Shown: positions 51,602 through 61,781 of the stretch, one piece after another | How positions within the stretch are numbered: the stretch's first letter is position 1 | Layout: each line of letters starts with the position of its first letter | NCBI RefSeq assembly: GCF_902859895.1 | Contig: NZ_CADIKM010000027.1 | Coordinates: forward strand, 1-64,000 | DNA from: Pararobbsia alpina | GTDB taxonomy: Bacteria; Pseudomonadota; Gammaproteobacteria; Burkholderiales; Burkholderiaceae | DNA: 64,000 bases | Direction: 5' to 3' | Notes under the pieces: model-generated | What the model saw: only the letters and a program-made list of their open reading frames with translations | What the model was told of the DNA's origin: nothing | The model's database searches: none | Position numbers and translations under genes: made by a program

Positions 51602-52630
51602 ATGAAACGGGGATCACTGCTCACTTTGCCATTGATGGGGATTGCATGCGCAGCACATGCGCAATCGTCGGTCACACTGTACGGAGTGCTCGATGACGCG
51701 CTTCAGTATGTGAATGCACAGCCGAAGAAGGCGGGAAGCCTAACGAATCTGATACAGGGAGGAGAGCGGCCGTCGCGCTTTGGCGTGACCGGGACGGAGA
51801 ATCTGGGTGACGGAGTCCAGGCGATATTCCGCCTCGAAGCCGGCATCGATCCGAATTCCGGCACGTCCACTCAGGGCGTCTTATGGGGACGCTATGCCTA
51901 CGTTGGTCTTGCCAGTCGATACGGCACACTGATGCTCGGCCGCAACGCGACCCCGCTGTACGATTTCGCGCGCCTCTACGATCCGGAGCACGTATATAAC
52001 TACGGGATCGTCAAGCAGGACGCCGCGTTCAACGATCGTGCAGATAATGCCGTCAAGTACACCGGACAATTCGGTCCGTTCTACACGGCCCTGCTTTACA
52101 GCACGAGTTACAGCGGTGCCGGCGAAGTCGCTGGACAACCGAAGGTGGGTCGCGCAGCGTCGGCACAAATCGATTACGCAAGCGGTCCCTTCGAGATGGG
52201 CGCCGTGGCCGAACAAATCTTTGGCTCGACCGTGCAGACGCAGAATGACCGTTACCGTTACCTCTCCATTGCCGCAAACTACAAGCTGGGCCAGGCGCAA
52301 GCGTTCCTCGGGTTCAAGAATGCGAACGCGAATGTATCGGGCCGCCCAACAGTGAACACGCTGTGGTGGACGGGCGTCAACTACAGCCTGTCCCCGGTAT
52401 GGAAGATCAACGATGCCGTCTACTACACCGACTATTCGGGAACGTCCTCGAACTCACTGACCTTTGCGGCCACGGTCGACTACTACCTGTCGAAGGCCAC
52501 CAACCTGTATGTCAGCGCGTCGTACGCGCGTAACAATGGCTTGGCGAATATCGGGGTCAACGGTCTCGGCACGACGGATCCGGGCACGAATCAGACGGGC
52601 GTCATGGTCGGCATCAGCCACTTGTTCTGA
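51602..52630 (+). CDS. outer-membrane porin
   Basis: 342 residues: signal MKRGSLLTLPLMGIACAAHA, then QSSVTLYGVLDDALQYVN, the RFGVTGTENLGDGVQAIFRL motif, and a terminal GISHLF with C-terminal Phe. It is a 16-stranded general porin, shorter than the porin at 30940. AAAGGTAG precedes the ATG. Its place between amidase and deacetylase suggests it admits the pathway substrate across the outer membrane. Confidence 0.92.
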   Translation: MKRGSLLTLPLMGIACAAHAQSSVTLYGVLDDALQYVNAQPKKAGSLTNLIQGGERPSRFGVTGTENLGDGVQAIFRLEAGIDPNSGTSTQGVLWGRYAYVGLASRYGTLMLGRNATPLYDFARLYDPEHVYNYGIVKQDAAFNDRADNAVKYTGQFGPFYTALLYSTSYSGAGEVAGQPKVGRAASAQIDYASGPFEMGAVAEQIFGSTVQTQNDRYRYLSIAANYKLGQAQAFLGFKNANANVSGRPTVNTLWWTGVNYSLSPVWKINDAVYYTDYSGTSSNSLTFAATVDYYLSKATNLYVSASYARNNGLANIGVNGLGTTDPGTNQTGVMVGISHLF

Positions 52631-52771
52631 TACTCCGATCAGCGCAGCAATACGCGTCTGCATTCCCACTGCGTTCGGCTCTCTCATGAAGTCGGACGAG
52701 GTCATGGCGCTGTCGGAACTTGCCGCCTGATTTTGCCGCCTGAGCGGCCCACTCAAGAAAGGAACTGCATC

Positions 52772-53665
52772 ATGTCGAAGATTCCCCGTGAAAGAATCGA
52801 TCATTCAGCGATCGTCGATCGACCGCCGATCAAGTTGCCAGGCGACGCCCGAGTCATCGTGTGGAGTATCGTCAACCTCGAGGCGTGGGACATCTCTCGG
52901 CCGATGGCGCGCCAGGTCCTGCCCGCGCCGACAGGCGCGGTGATGCTGCCCGACGTGCCGAACTGGTCGTGGCACGAATACGGAATGCGGGTGGGGTTCT
53001 GGCGGTTCAAGAAACTCTATGACCTGTTGGGCATCCGCCCGACCTTGTCGATCAATGCGCGTGTGTGCGTCGACTATCCCCGCGTGGCGGCCGCTTGTCG
53101 TGATGCCGGCTGGGAGTTCATGGCGCACGCGTATGAACAGATGCCGATCCACAAGGTGGAAGACCAGAAATCGATGATCGAACGCAGCATGGACATCATC
53201 GAGAAGTTCGCCGGCAAGCGCTCGGTCGGCTGGTTGGGACCGGGGCTGACGCAAACGCTGGAAACCCCCGAACTGCTTGCCCAGGCTGGCGTCAAGTACA
53301 TCGGCGACTGGGTGTACGACGATGAACCGACGACGATCGCCACGGACAATGGCCCGTTGGTCACGCTGCCGTACACGATGGAAAACAACGATATCACCAT
53401 GATGATGGTCCAGCATCATGAAGCCGCCTACTGGACGCAGAAGTGCATCGACACGTTCGATCGCTACTATCAGGAAGGGGTCGAGCGGCCGAAGATCATG
53501 GCGATCGCGATCCATCCGTATATCAGCGGGCAGCCGTTCCGCATCGGATACCTCGAAAAGGTCTACGAGCACATCAACCGGCATGCGGGCGTGCTGCACT
53601 GGAACGGCGAACAGATCCTCGACTGGTATCGCGGCGAGGAGAGCCGGCTAAGCGGGGCAAGTTGA
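52772..53665 (+). CDS. PuuE-like polysaccharide-deacetylase-fold hydrolase
   Basis: 297 residues of the NodB/PuuE (CE4-like, metal-dependent) superfamily. Conserved elements: ARVIVWSIVNLEAWDISRPM near the N terminus, RPTLSINARVCVDYPRVAA, GWEFMAHAYEQMPIHK, and HPYISGQPFRIGYLEKVYEH near the C terminus. PuuE is an allantoinase; other relatives open cyclic amides or deacetylate. No signal peptide, so cytoplasmic. GGAAC precedes the ATG at 52772. It forms the amidase-porin-deacetylase operon. Confidence 0.87.
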   Translation: MSKIPRERIDHSAIVDRPPIKLPGDARVIVWSIVNLEAWDISRPMARQVLPAPTGAVMLPDVPNWSWHEYGMRVGFWRFKKLYDLLGIRPTLSINARVCVDYPRVAAACRDAGWEFMAHAYEQMPIHKVEDQKSMIERSMDIIEKFAGKRSVGWLGPGLTQTLETPELLAQAGVKYIGDWVYDDEPTTIATDNGPLVTLPYTMENNDITMMMVQHHEAAYWTQKCIDTFDRYYQEGVERPKIMAIAIHPYISGQPFRIGYLEKVYEHINRHAGVLHWNGEQILDWYRGEESRLSGAS

Positions 53666-53788
53666 AGTCGGCGAGGTCCAGCCCGCTCGCCGGCCTCGAG
53701 GCGATCGTCCTCTTCACGTCACTTTCGTTTGCTCTCCATCAGGCTGGGTCGACTCAGGCGGATGGAGAGCCATGATCGGCAGTTTCAC

Positions 53789-55501
53789 ATGAAAACCCAC
53801 ATGACCCTCTCGAAACGCCTGCTCCTCACCTTGTTTGTCGCCCTGTTTGCCTTGATTTTCGTCGGGGGTATCGGCCTCTGGCGGCTCAACCAGGCACAAG
53901 AGCGCTTCGAGTATATCCAGGCGAATACCATCCCCAGCATCAAGGAGCTTGAAGACACCAAAGCCGATATGCGCGGCTACGCCAGGCTGAGCTACCAGTA
54001 CATCCTGAGTACCGATGACGCTGGCAAGGTCGCCGTCGATCGAGCGGTCGAGGCCCTCAACAAAAGGATCGATCAACATCTCGCCACGTACGAGCGGGAT
54101 GATGTCTCGGACGACAATGACCGGAAATTACTCGAAGCCGATAAGGCGAATTTCGCCGCCTACAAGCTCGCCCTGCACGACTTCTACGCGAAGGCCCGCG
54201 GCGGCGATCTGGATGGTGCCGAGGCCATGCTGTTGGATCGCGGGGCTGTGCACACTGCGTCGGTAACATTGACAACCGAGCTGGATCATCACAACGACTA
54301 CAACAACAAGGTCGGCCGCGAGCTACGCGAAGCGAACAACGCCGATTACACGCAGGCCTTCTGGCTACTGCTGAGCTCCATTGCCGTGGGGTTGGTGGTG
54401 AGCGGTGCTCTTGCCGTGCGTCTGTACCGCTCGATCAATTCGGGCTTGAGCAATATCCAGCAGACGTTGCAGCAAGTGAGCCAGTCGCTGGACCTGACCC
54501 ACACGGCGAAGGTTGAACGCATGGACGAGATCGGCCACACCGCAACGGCCTTCAATGCCTTGCTGGCGCGCCTGGCGGAAGTTGTCGGTGAAGTCAGGCG
54601 CGCGGCCGGTTCAGTCAGCGTCGCCTCCAAGCAGATCGCCAGCGGCAACACCGATCTGTCCCAGCGCACCGAAGAACAGGCTGCCTCACTGGAGGAAACG
54701 GCCTCGAGCATGGAAGAGCTGACGGCCACGGTGCGTCACAACGCAGAAAACGCAAGGCAGGCCACCACGCTGGCGAATACCGCGTCGGATATTGCGCGGC
54801 GCGGTGGGGATGTCGTCCAACGCGTCGTCGAAACAATGCACGGAATCTCCGATAGTTCATCGAAGGTGGCCGAAATCATCACGGTGATCGAAGGCATCGC
54901 CTTCCAGACCAATATCCTTGCGCTCAACGCCGCGGTCGAGGCCGCGCGCGCCGGCGAACAGGGTCGTGGGTTTGCCGTCGTGGCAGGCGAGGTCCGCACG
55001 CTCGCCCAACGCAGTGCGACCGCCGCCAGGGAAATCAAGGACTTGATCAGCGAGTCGGTGAATCGGGTGGAGGTCGGCTCGAAGCTTGTCGAGGAAGCGG
55101 GCGGCACCATCCATGAAATCGTTCGCTCAGTGACGCAGGTGACCGCCATCGTGGGCGAAATCGCGTCGGCGTCGGAAGAACAGAGCACCGGCATCGATCA
55201 AGTCAACCAGGCGGTTAGCCAGATGGACCAGGTGACCCAGCAAAACGCGGCGCTGGTCGAAGAAGCGTCTGCCGCGGCGCAGTCGATGGCCGAACAGGCG
55301 CAGAAGTTGGGTGACGCGGTCGCGGTGTTCAAGGTCGACAGGACGATCGGCAACCCCGGCTCGACGGGTGCGCCGCCACTTATGACCCCGCGTGTCGCGA
55401 TGCCGCGTCGCGCGCTGGGCAGGACACCCACCCAGGCTCTCGCAAGGAGCCCCGCCCAAGCGCAGCTGGCCGGGCCGAGCGATGACTGGGCGACGTTCTA
55501 A
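53789..55501 (+). CDS. methyl-accepting chemotaxis protein
   Basis: 570 residues: helix at about 8-32, a four-helix-bundle periplasmic ligand domain, second helix near 190-212, HAMP, and the signalling hairpin with the invariant tip [20 protein letters not shown]. The C-terminal residues DWATF resemble the NWETF tether that binds CheR/CheB, so the receptor is probably a self-sufficient high-abundance type. Start: ATG at 53789 ([10 protein letters not shown]) or 53801. It follows the deacetylase gene and might guide cells towards the same substrate. Confidence 0.92.
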   Translation: MKTHMTLSKRLLLTLFVALFALIFVGGIGLWRLNQAQERFEYIQANTIPSIKELEDTKADMRGYARLSYQYILSTDDAGKVAVDRAVEALNKRIDQHLATYERDDVSDDNDRKLLEADKANFAAYKLALHDFYAKARGGDLDGAEAMLLDRGAVHTASVTLTTELDHHNDYNNKVGRELREANNADYTQAFWLLLSSIAVGLVVSGALAVRLYRSINSGLSNIQQTLQQVSQSLDLTHTAKVERMDEIGHTATAFNALLARLAEVVGEVRRAAGSVSVASKQIASGNTDLSQRTEEQAASLEETASSMEELTATVRHNAENARQATTLANTASDIARRGGDVVQRVVETMHGISDSSSKVAEIITVIEGIAFQTNILALNAAVEAARAGEQGRGFAVVAGEVRTLAQRSATAAREIKDLISESVNRVEVGSKLVEEAGGTIHEIVRSVTQVTAIVGEIASASEEQSTGIDQVNQAVSQMDQVTQQNAALVEEASAAAQSMAEQAQKLGDAVAVFKVDRTIGNPGSTGAPPLMTPRVAMPRRALGRTPTQALARSPAQAQLAGPSDDWATF

Positions 55502-55713
55502 CCCCGCCATGCATTGGCGAGCGGTATTGACGACAAAAAATACGCTGATCCGTGCGCAATCGCACCTTGCTCCGGGATGGCGGTTGCTAAGCTAGCGCCA
55601 ACGCGTTGGCCTGCTTTGCCTACGCTGTGGTGGGGCAACACGACGATGAGAGCGTGACCCACTCGGCGGCGTCGGGGATTCGCATACAAACATCCCTGAA
55701 CGAGGAGAAGGTC

Positions 55714-56898
55714 ATGTTGAATAGACCTGGGCCGTCCCGAACCAGCGCGTGGATTCTGCTGATCTTCATTTACTACATTGCCGCAGCATCATCGTTTGGC
55801 GGATTCTTTACCAAATGGCATTTCCGCGACGACTCACCGATGTCGCTGCGGCTTGCACTGGACGGGACGCAGAAGAGGCCATTTGTCTATCGGCAACTTC
55901 TGCCGTCGACGGCCAATCTGATAGACAGCGTGATCCCCGAGAAAGTGAAAGTGCCGCTGCTGCACAAGCTGGCTGGCGATACACCAGACGCCAATCCGAT
56001 CCAGCGTTTCTTCCCTGGCGCGACGGACGCCGTCGTTCCGGAGTACGCGGTGCGCTATCTGATCGTGTATGTGATGACCTTCCTGTCGATGTTTGCGGCA
56101 CTGTTTGTGATACGGGCCGTCTGTATCGAGTTGATCGGCGACAGGGTGGCGGCGACGCTCGCGCCGATCGTGATCTCGGCGGTGTTTCCTTTGATCCTGA
56201 CCGAGGGTGGCTACTTCTATGACATGCCTGAGGTGCTGTTCATGGCGCTGGGCATCTGGCTGACGCTCAGACGGCGTCTCGTCTCGCTGGTCGTCGTGGT
56301 GTTTCTTGCTACGCTCAACAAGGAGTCTTATCTGTTGTTCGTCCTGACGCTGTATCCGATAGCCGCGATGCGTTATTCGCGCCCGCAATCAGGGCTGCTG
56401 ATCGGCGTGCTGCTGGCCGTGGCCGCGGCAGTCAACATGGCGGTGAAACATCGGTATATGGGCAACGGTGGCGGCATGATGGAATATCAGTTGGCCGAAC
56501 ACGCACGGTTCCTGCTCAATCCGCTCAACTACCTGCGAACGGAGATCAACTACGGCGTGTCCACAACGAAGGGCTTCCACATCCTTCATCTGTTGCTCAT
56601 TGGTATTCTGGCGAAGATCGGGTGGCGCAGCTTGCCGCCGGCTGTCCGCACGCAGACATGGTTAGCCGCCTTGATTAGCGTGCCGCTTTTTATCGCGTTC
56701 TGTTTCAAGGACGAGTTGCGAAATCTGAGTTTGCTGACAATGCCGTTTGCGTTTCTGGTGTGTGCGACGATTTCGGTGGTGCTCGCGCAGACTGAAAAGC
56801 AAGGCGCGCACCAACCGGTCATGCCGCGGGAGCGGGAGCCGCTTCTTGCGCAGGGCGAGCGTGCGAGTGCCGGGTTGACTACCCGGAACTCCACGTGA
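55714..56898 (+). CDS. polytopic membrane protein of unknown function
   Basis: 394 residues with about nine to ten hydrophobic helices. After the first helix comes a long outer loop with KRPFVYRQLLPSTANLI; later a cluster GYFYDMPEVLFMALG and TLNKESYLLFVLTLYP. The pattern recalls glycosyltransferase-C type membrane enzymes or EpsG-like proteins, but no family is certain. GAGGAGAAG precedes the ATG. It is single and convergent with the small gene behind it. Confidence 0.75.
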   Translation: MLNRPGPSRTSAWILLIFIYYIAAASSFGGFFTKWHFRDDSPMSLRLALDGTQKRPFVYRQLLPSTANLIDSVIPEKVKVPLLHKLAGDTPDANPIQRFFPGATDAVVPEYAVRYLIVYVMTFLSMFAALFVIRAVCIELIGDRVAATLAPIVISAVFPLILTEGGYFYDMPEVLFMALGIWLTLRRRLVSLVVVVFLATLNKESYLLFVLTLYPIAAMRYSRPQSGLLIGVLLAVAAAVNMAVKHRYMGNGGGMMEYQLAEHARFLLNPLNYLRTEINYGVSTTKGFHILHLLLIGILAKIGWRSLPPAVRTQTWLAALISVPLFIAFCFKDELRNLSLLTMPFAFLVCATISVVLAQTEKQGAHQPVMPREREPLLAQGERASAGLTTRNST

Positions 56899-56912
56899 GC
56901 GAAGGAATATTC

Positions 56913-57155
56913 CTACGCTTGCTCTCTTTCATGCCAGTCATCGATGTCAGTTCGCGCCCGATGCTCAAGCGCACTGAGTGCCATCAGCGGGTCGATCTTG
57001 GCCCTTGGAACGACTATTTCGATCGCCGGTGGGCCGTCCTTGTTGATATTTCCGTCAGTTCGTTCAATCTCAGCGTGACATACCCACTGAACGCCAAGCT
57101 CATCCGCCACGGCATCGGCGGTCACTCGAAAACCACGATATTCAAAAGCCATCAT
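56913..57155 (-). CDS. small conserved cytoplasmic protein
   Basis: 80 residues, MAFEYRGFRVTADAVADE, then a likely beta-rich core (QWVCHAEIERTDGNIN, AIEIVVPRAKIDPLMALS) and a charged tail. I recognise it as a type of small protein common in Burkholderiaceae, without known function. Two ATGs start the frame; the second (57152) is better placed behind GGAGGG. Confidence 0.65.
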   Translation of the reverse strand: MMAFEYRGFRVTADAVADELGVQWVCHAEIERTDGNINKDGPPAIEIVVPRAKIDPLMALSALEHRARTDIDDWHEREQA

Positions 57156-57448
57156 CCCTCCAGACGCTCAAGGACATGCAGGTCCCTCGACCACCTCTAC
57201 AGTGAGGGCTGCAAGAAAAGACTAACATGTGAGCATAGTGTTCTGCAGTGCAGCATCGATTTCGATTGCAGATGGATGACCCCCGCGCCAAGTGAGCGCT
57301 TGGCTGAAAAAGGGGGACACAGCACCACAGAATGTCCGGCGAGTTTGTCCAGAAGACATGCAAGGAGAGTGGCTGCTTAACTATGGTCGAGCGCGGTCCC
57401 CTCGGTTCGACCTTCGCCGCTCGTCGGCTCCACCGCAACAGGTCTGGC

Positions 57449-58243
57449 TCATGCCTTCGTGCTCGCGGGTTGATCCCTGAACGCCGCCTCTCCGGCGTCC
57501 GATACCTCGACCCACTTCTTGTCGGGCGCTGCGTCCGGGACGTAGTTGTCGTGCCAGTTCCACCACTTGTAGGTCGGGGTCTGAGGATAGCCCTCGGGGG
57601 AGTCTTCCCAGACCTCCTGCCGGCCCAGCGGCGTGATGTCGAGGTAGTTCCAGGTGCTCCCCATCTGCTCGTCGCCGCGGCTGTTGATGAAGTAGGTGCG
57701 GAACACGCGGTCGCCGTCGCGGTAGAACACGTTCGTGCCGTGCCACTCGCCCACACCGAAGTCGGCGTCGAAGCTGTCCGTGAGGGTGAACCACGGCATC
57801 TCCCAGCCCATGCGCGCCTTCAGTCGTGCGATGTCCGCCTGAGGCGCGCGCGAGACGAAGACGAGGGTGGTGTCACGGGCGTTCAGGTGGGCGACGTGGG
57901 CGACCTGATCGGCCACCATGGAGCAGCCCCGGCAGGCTTGGTCCGGCCAGCCGAACACTCCCGGCTCGAAGAAGGCGCGGTAGACGATCAGCTGACGCCG
58001 GCCCTCGAACAGATCGAGAAAGCTGACCTTGCCCGCGGGCCCCTCGAACGCATACGTCGTCTCCACGGCCATCCACGGCATTCGCCGGCGCTCGGCGGCC
58101 AGCGCGTCACGGGCGCGGGTGTGGGCCTTTTCCTTCACGAGCAGCTGCTCGCGGGCCGCCTCCCACGCCTGCAAGGACACGACCGGTGGTGTGTGCATGG
58201 CAGGCTGTCCGTCTTTCCGTCCGTTCTCGGCTGATGTAGTCAT
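57449..58243 (-). CDS. DUF899 thioredoxin-like family protein
   Basis: 264 residues typical of DUF899: VVSLQAWEAAREQLLVKEKA, RRRMPWMAVETTYAFEGPAG, FFEPGVFGWPDQACRGCSMV and GTNVFYRDGDRVFRTYFINS. The RGCSM Cys is the candidate redox residue. Function is unknown. AGGAGG precedes the ATG. The gene is more GC-rich than its left neighbours, which may indicate separate origin. Confidence 0.9.
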   Translation of the reverse strand: MTTSAENGRKDGQPAMHTPPVVSLQAWEAAREQLLVKEKAHTRARDALAAERRRMPWMAVETTYAFEGPAGKVSFLDLFEGRRQLIVYRAFFEPGVFGWPDQACRGCSMVADQVAHVAHLNARDTTLVFVSRAPQADIARLKARMGWEMPWFTLTDSFDADFGVGEWHGTNVFYRDGDRVFRTYFINSRGDEQMGSTWNYLDITPLGRQEVWEDSPEGYPQTPTYKWWNWHDNYVPDAAPDKKWVEVSDAGEAAFRDQPASTKA

Positions 58244-58406
58244 GGCTTTTACAACCTCCTGAAGTGGGCGAGTTCCCGCGCCTCATGGCTGAAACGCGAT
58301 TTCATTTGCTGCGCATCGCTCGTCGTTGACCGTGACATAGCTTGGCACCGGAAACTGAACGTTGGGAGTAACAAGTTTGGCGGTATTCGGATGGCCCGAA
58401 CCGGGA

Positions 58407-60908
58407 CTATGGACATGCGGCAGCCGCCGCGACATAAAGCAAGATGGCTATCACTACCACCGCGGTAAATCCAAGGTGAATCGCCAGCACTGTGGCCAGA
58501 ACCGCGGCGACTACCGAAGTACAGGCATTGATGCCCCACGCCCAGGGCACGAGCGCTTCGGCGCTGGCGGCAACGCGCGCGAGCCCTAGTGGAAAGGGTA
58601 TGCCCATCGCAAACGCGAGCGGGGCGACGAGCAGCACGGTGATGGCGATCCTGGCTGGATCGGGGAGGAACATCAGCAGCGGGAACAGCGTGGGGAGGAT
58701 GGCAACGTAAAGCAGCGAGATGAGGGAGATGGCCAGGATAGCCCTTGCCACCGGGGGGCGGCCATTGCTGATCCAGCTCGAGCTCGACTCGGGGTTGAGT
58801 AGAAGCACTCTGTCCCTCTGCAGGCGCTGCGAGTATCGGCTTCCCAGTCCGGCAAACAAAAGGAACGCGCACAGCACCACCGCCACCGCATAGAGGGGGT
58901 GACTCAGGAACAGGATGAACTTTTGGATAAACGCGATTTCGACGAACATGAACGCGAAACCAATCGCGACGAAATAGAGTGCAAATCGCCGCCCGGATAG
59001 GGCCGCTGATGCTGTGGTGTCGCCCGCAGGAGTTGCCGTTGACACTGATGAACTGTGTGCGAAGGGTGAGCGGCGCCTTATCATCCAGAGCGGCAAGAGG
59101 ATCAATATCAAAGCTGCCAATGTGGCCTGAAGCAGTGTCGCGATCAGCACCGGGTAGCCCCATTCCAGCAAGGGCAGGCCGCCTTGCTCCTTCAAGGCGA
59201 GGAGCTCGGGCAGCGAACGCCATTTGAAGAAGTGAAAGAAGTACGGTTTGTCGTCCGTGGTGGGCCGGACATCGAACTTGTAGCGTGCCCAGAACTCGTC
59301 GCGATCGGTGCTCAGCAAGGCCTGTGCGGCTTCGAAGAAGTAGGGCTTGTCAAGCACGTTGTAGCGGTTCGCCTCCGCGGCTTGCATGCCGGGGTAGTAT
59401 CCGACGTCGAACGAGCGGACACGGCAGAAGTCCCGCAGGGCGACGATTTCCGCGCCATTGAATTCCCCGTTCTTGACCAGCAGGGTCGTCGTGTTCCAGC
59501 CGCGGATCAGCACGAGGCGGCGGGAGGGTTGCGCCACGCCGGCGCCCTCCATGGCCACCATCCCCGTCGCGAACAATCTCAGGATGTCGCGTGGCGGCAG
59601 CGTGACCCAGCGCGTGATCGCCAACATGCCGCCCGGGTTGAGATGGCGAAGATAGTCCTGGAACGCTTGCACCGTGTACAAATAGTTCTCGGAAAGCGCA
59701 TAGAGGCCGGCCGATGAGGCGCTGAACGAATCCAGCAGCGCTACCTGGATGAGGTCGTAGCGCTCGCCTCGTCCAGCGATGAAGCCACGCGCTTCTCCGG
59801 TAAAGACTCGAACGTTGGGTGCGCTGAAAGGTTTGCCCGAGAAGTCGGCAAAGCGACCTTGCACCGCATCGATTATCTGTGGATTGAGTTCCACCGCGTC
59901 GATTGCGCTCGCCTGGTGGTATAGCGCCTGCAACACATCCGCTCCGGCGCCGCTGCCAAGTACGAGGACTCTGGGGCGCTCGAGCAAATGGTAGGGAAGC
60001 GCGGAAGTCAAGTAGTCCAGGTAACTGAGCGGCTCGCGCCGTCCGTCATATCGATTGAGCGCGGAGAGTCCGTCTCCATCGGTAAAGACTCCCAATTGGG
60101 GTGGCGGCTCCATGGTCGCATTGAGGCTGAGTCCCGGTGCGTGGCGGAAAGGAATCAAAGGGCTTTCCACTACCGTGACGAGACCAAGCGGGCTCGAGCT
60201 TTCAGCGACTACGTGTGCGTCCTTGATGCGCAGGGCCTGGCTTAGTTCCTTGTACTCGGAGGGCCGTAGAGCAATCCAGTCGCGCGGCAGGCAGACAGGC
60301 AAAATGGCCGCGGCTGCGAGCAACAGCACCGGCAACCAGCGTCGATGCCAGCGACACTCGATGCATGCCAGCGCGGCTGCCGCCAGACCCACACCGCCCA
60401 GAAGCCGGAGCGCATCCAGTGGAGCAAGGGCAAATAGCGCAATGATGATGGCGAGGCTGCCTGATCCGGCGCCCACGATATCAAAACTGTAAATGCGGGA
60501 GATCTGATCATTGAACCGCGTGAAGGTGAGGCAGATACTTGTCGCGGCGCAAAAGAAAGGGACGAACAAGAGCAGATAAATCAGGAGCAGGCGCAGGGGC
60601 TGCCGCGGATCCCACAGAATCTCCAGGGGATTGAACGCGACGCGCTGGGCGAAGGCGAAAGAGGCGACCGCGGAAATGCCGAACAGAACGGCGCCGCCAG
60701 CGAACACGGCCGCGAACCTGGGCACCAGCAAGCGGTGCGTCAACGCCACCATCGCACCGGCCGCCCCGTATCCCAGCAGGGCAACACTGATCATCATATA
60801 GGCGAAGTGGTGCCAAAGGATGATGGAAAACAGGCGCATCAACAGGATCTCGTAACCGAGGACCGCGGCCGAGAGCAGGGAGAGGGCGAATAAAGGCGCA
60901 GCGGGCAT
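58407..60908 (-). CDS. spermidine-synthase-like membrane protein
   Basis: 833 residues. The N-terminal 210 residues hold about six helices (LFALSLLSAAVLGYEILLMR; GAGSGSLAIIIALFALAP), the middle has a spermidine-synthase-like SAM fold (RVLVLGSGAGADVLQALYHQ, DAVELNPQIIDAV, LIQVALLDSFS) and the C-terminal 230 residues again several helices. Such fused membrane aminopropyltransferase-like proteins occur widely, but their product is mostly unknown. The ATG is clear. Its gene lies 98 bases downstream of the second pcm-like gene on the same strand. Confidence 0.85.
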   Translation of the reverse strand: MPAAPLFALSLLSAAVLGYEILLMRLFSIILWHHFAYMMISVALLGYGAAGAMVALTHRLLVPRFAAVFAGGAVLFGISAVASFAFAQRVAFNPLEILWDPRQPLRLLLIYLLLFVPFFCAATSICLTFTRFNDQISRIYSFDIVGAGSGSLAIIIALFALAPLDALRLLGGVGLAAAALACIECRWHRRWLPVLLLAAAAILPVCLPRDWIALRPSEYKELSQALRIKDAHVVAESSSPLGLVTVVESPLIPFRHAPGLSLNATMEPPPQLGVFTDGDGLSALNRYDGRREPLSYLDYLTSALPYHLLERPRVLVLGSGAGADVLQALYHQASAIDAVELNPQIIDAVQGRFADFSGKPFSAPNVRVFTGEARGFIAGRGERYDLIQVALLDSFSASSAGLYALSENYLYTVQAFQDYLRHLNPGGMLAITRWVTLPPRDILRLFATGMVAMEGAGVAQPSRRLVLIRGWNTTTLLVKNGEFNGAEIVALRDFCRVRSFDVGYYPGMQAAEANRYNVLDKPYFFEAAQALLSTDRDEFWARYKFDVRPTTDDKPYFFHFFKWRSLPELLALKEQGGLPLLEWGYPVLIATLLQATLAALILILLPLWMIRRRSPFAHSSSVSTATPAGDTTASAALSGRRFALYFVAIGFAFMFVEIAFIQKFILFLSHPLYAVAVVLCAFLLFAGLGSRYSQRLQRDRVLLLNPESSSSWISNGRPPVARAILAISLISLLYVAILPTLFPLLMFLPDPARIAITVLLVAPLAFAMGIPFPLGLARVAASAEALVPWAWGINACTSVVAAVLATVLAIHLGFTAVVVIAILLYVAAAAACP

Positions 60909-61006
60909 GATCGCGTGAATGGGAACCGATGCGGCATGACGGACGCGCTCGACCCATGGAAAGGCAGGTGTGCGGGATCATCGTCCTTTCACACCTCATT
61001 CCTGAA

Positions 61007-61747
61007 TCAGTGCGCCACTAATGGCACGAATCTGACTGGCAAGATCTGTTGGGTGGAAACCGTACCGTCGTCCGATTTTTCAATCAGCAGCAGGTATTGG
61101 GTCAGAAACTGCGCGCCCACCGGAATAACCATCCTGCCGCCTGGCTTCAATTGCCGCATCAGGGGGGGAGGGACATGGCTCGCAGCCGCGGTGACGACAA
61201 TAGCGTCGTAGGGCGCGTGGGCTTCCCAACCGTAATACCCGTCGCCCACCCTGGTTTCCACCTGCTTGTACGCGAGCCGTTGCAGACGCTCCTGCGCCTG
61301 CCTTCCCAAGGGTTCCACAATCTCGATCGTATACACCGCTCGTGCCAGCGTAGCCAGGATCGCCGCCTGGTAACCGGAACCGGTGCCGACCTCGAGCACG
61401 ACATCAGTGGGCTTGACCCTCATCAGGTCGGTCATCAGGGCAACGATGTAAGGCTGCGAGATGGTCTGGCCATAGCCGATGGGAAGCGGCCTGTTCTCGT
61501 ATGCGTAGGGCTCCTCCTCGGGTGGGACAAACTTGTGGCGAGGCACCTGTTCCATGGCCGCCATGACGCGCGCATCGAGGGCATGCCTGCCGGTTTCGGT
61601 ACTGGTGTCCGCAGTGAGTGCTGCGATAACCTTGACCATTCCCGCCCGGCGGGACGCAAAATCGTCGGCGGCGTGAACACCGGAATACAGCCACGCCATT
61701 GCGATGGCTGGAATCAGGATGCGCGACCAGAGCGTGACGGGTTTCAC
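61007..61747 (-). CDS. protein-L-isoaspartate O-methyltransferase, exported type
   Basis: 246 residues with an N-terminal hydrophobic segment (LWSRILIPAIAMAWLYSGVH, AAD) that looks like a signal peptide or anchor. The PCMT core follows: RPLPIGYGQTISQPYIVALM, VLEVGTGSGYQAAILATLAR, and VRFVPLVAH at the end. The signal suggests action at the periplasmic side, though SAM is cytoplasmic, so a membrane-anchored cytoplasmic form is also possible. The start is a GTG. It is the second PCMT of the window. Confidence 0.88.
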   Translation of the reverse strand: MKPVTLWSRILIPAIAMAWLYSGVHAADDFASRRAGMVKVIAALTADTSTETGRHALDARVMAAMEQVPRHKFVPPEEEPYAYENRPLPIGYGQTISQPYIVALMTDLMRVKPTDVVLEVGTGSGYQAAILATLARAVYTIEIVEPLGRQAQERLQRLAYKQVETRVGDGYYGWEAHAPYDAIVVTAAASHVPPPLMRQLKPGGRMVIPVGAQFLTQYLLLIEKSDDGTVSTQQILPVRFVPLVAH

Positions 61748-61781
61748 GGTGCCGCCCCTGTTGCCTGATGCACAAGGAATC

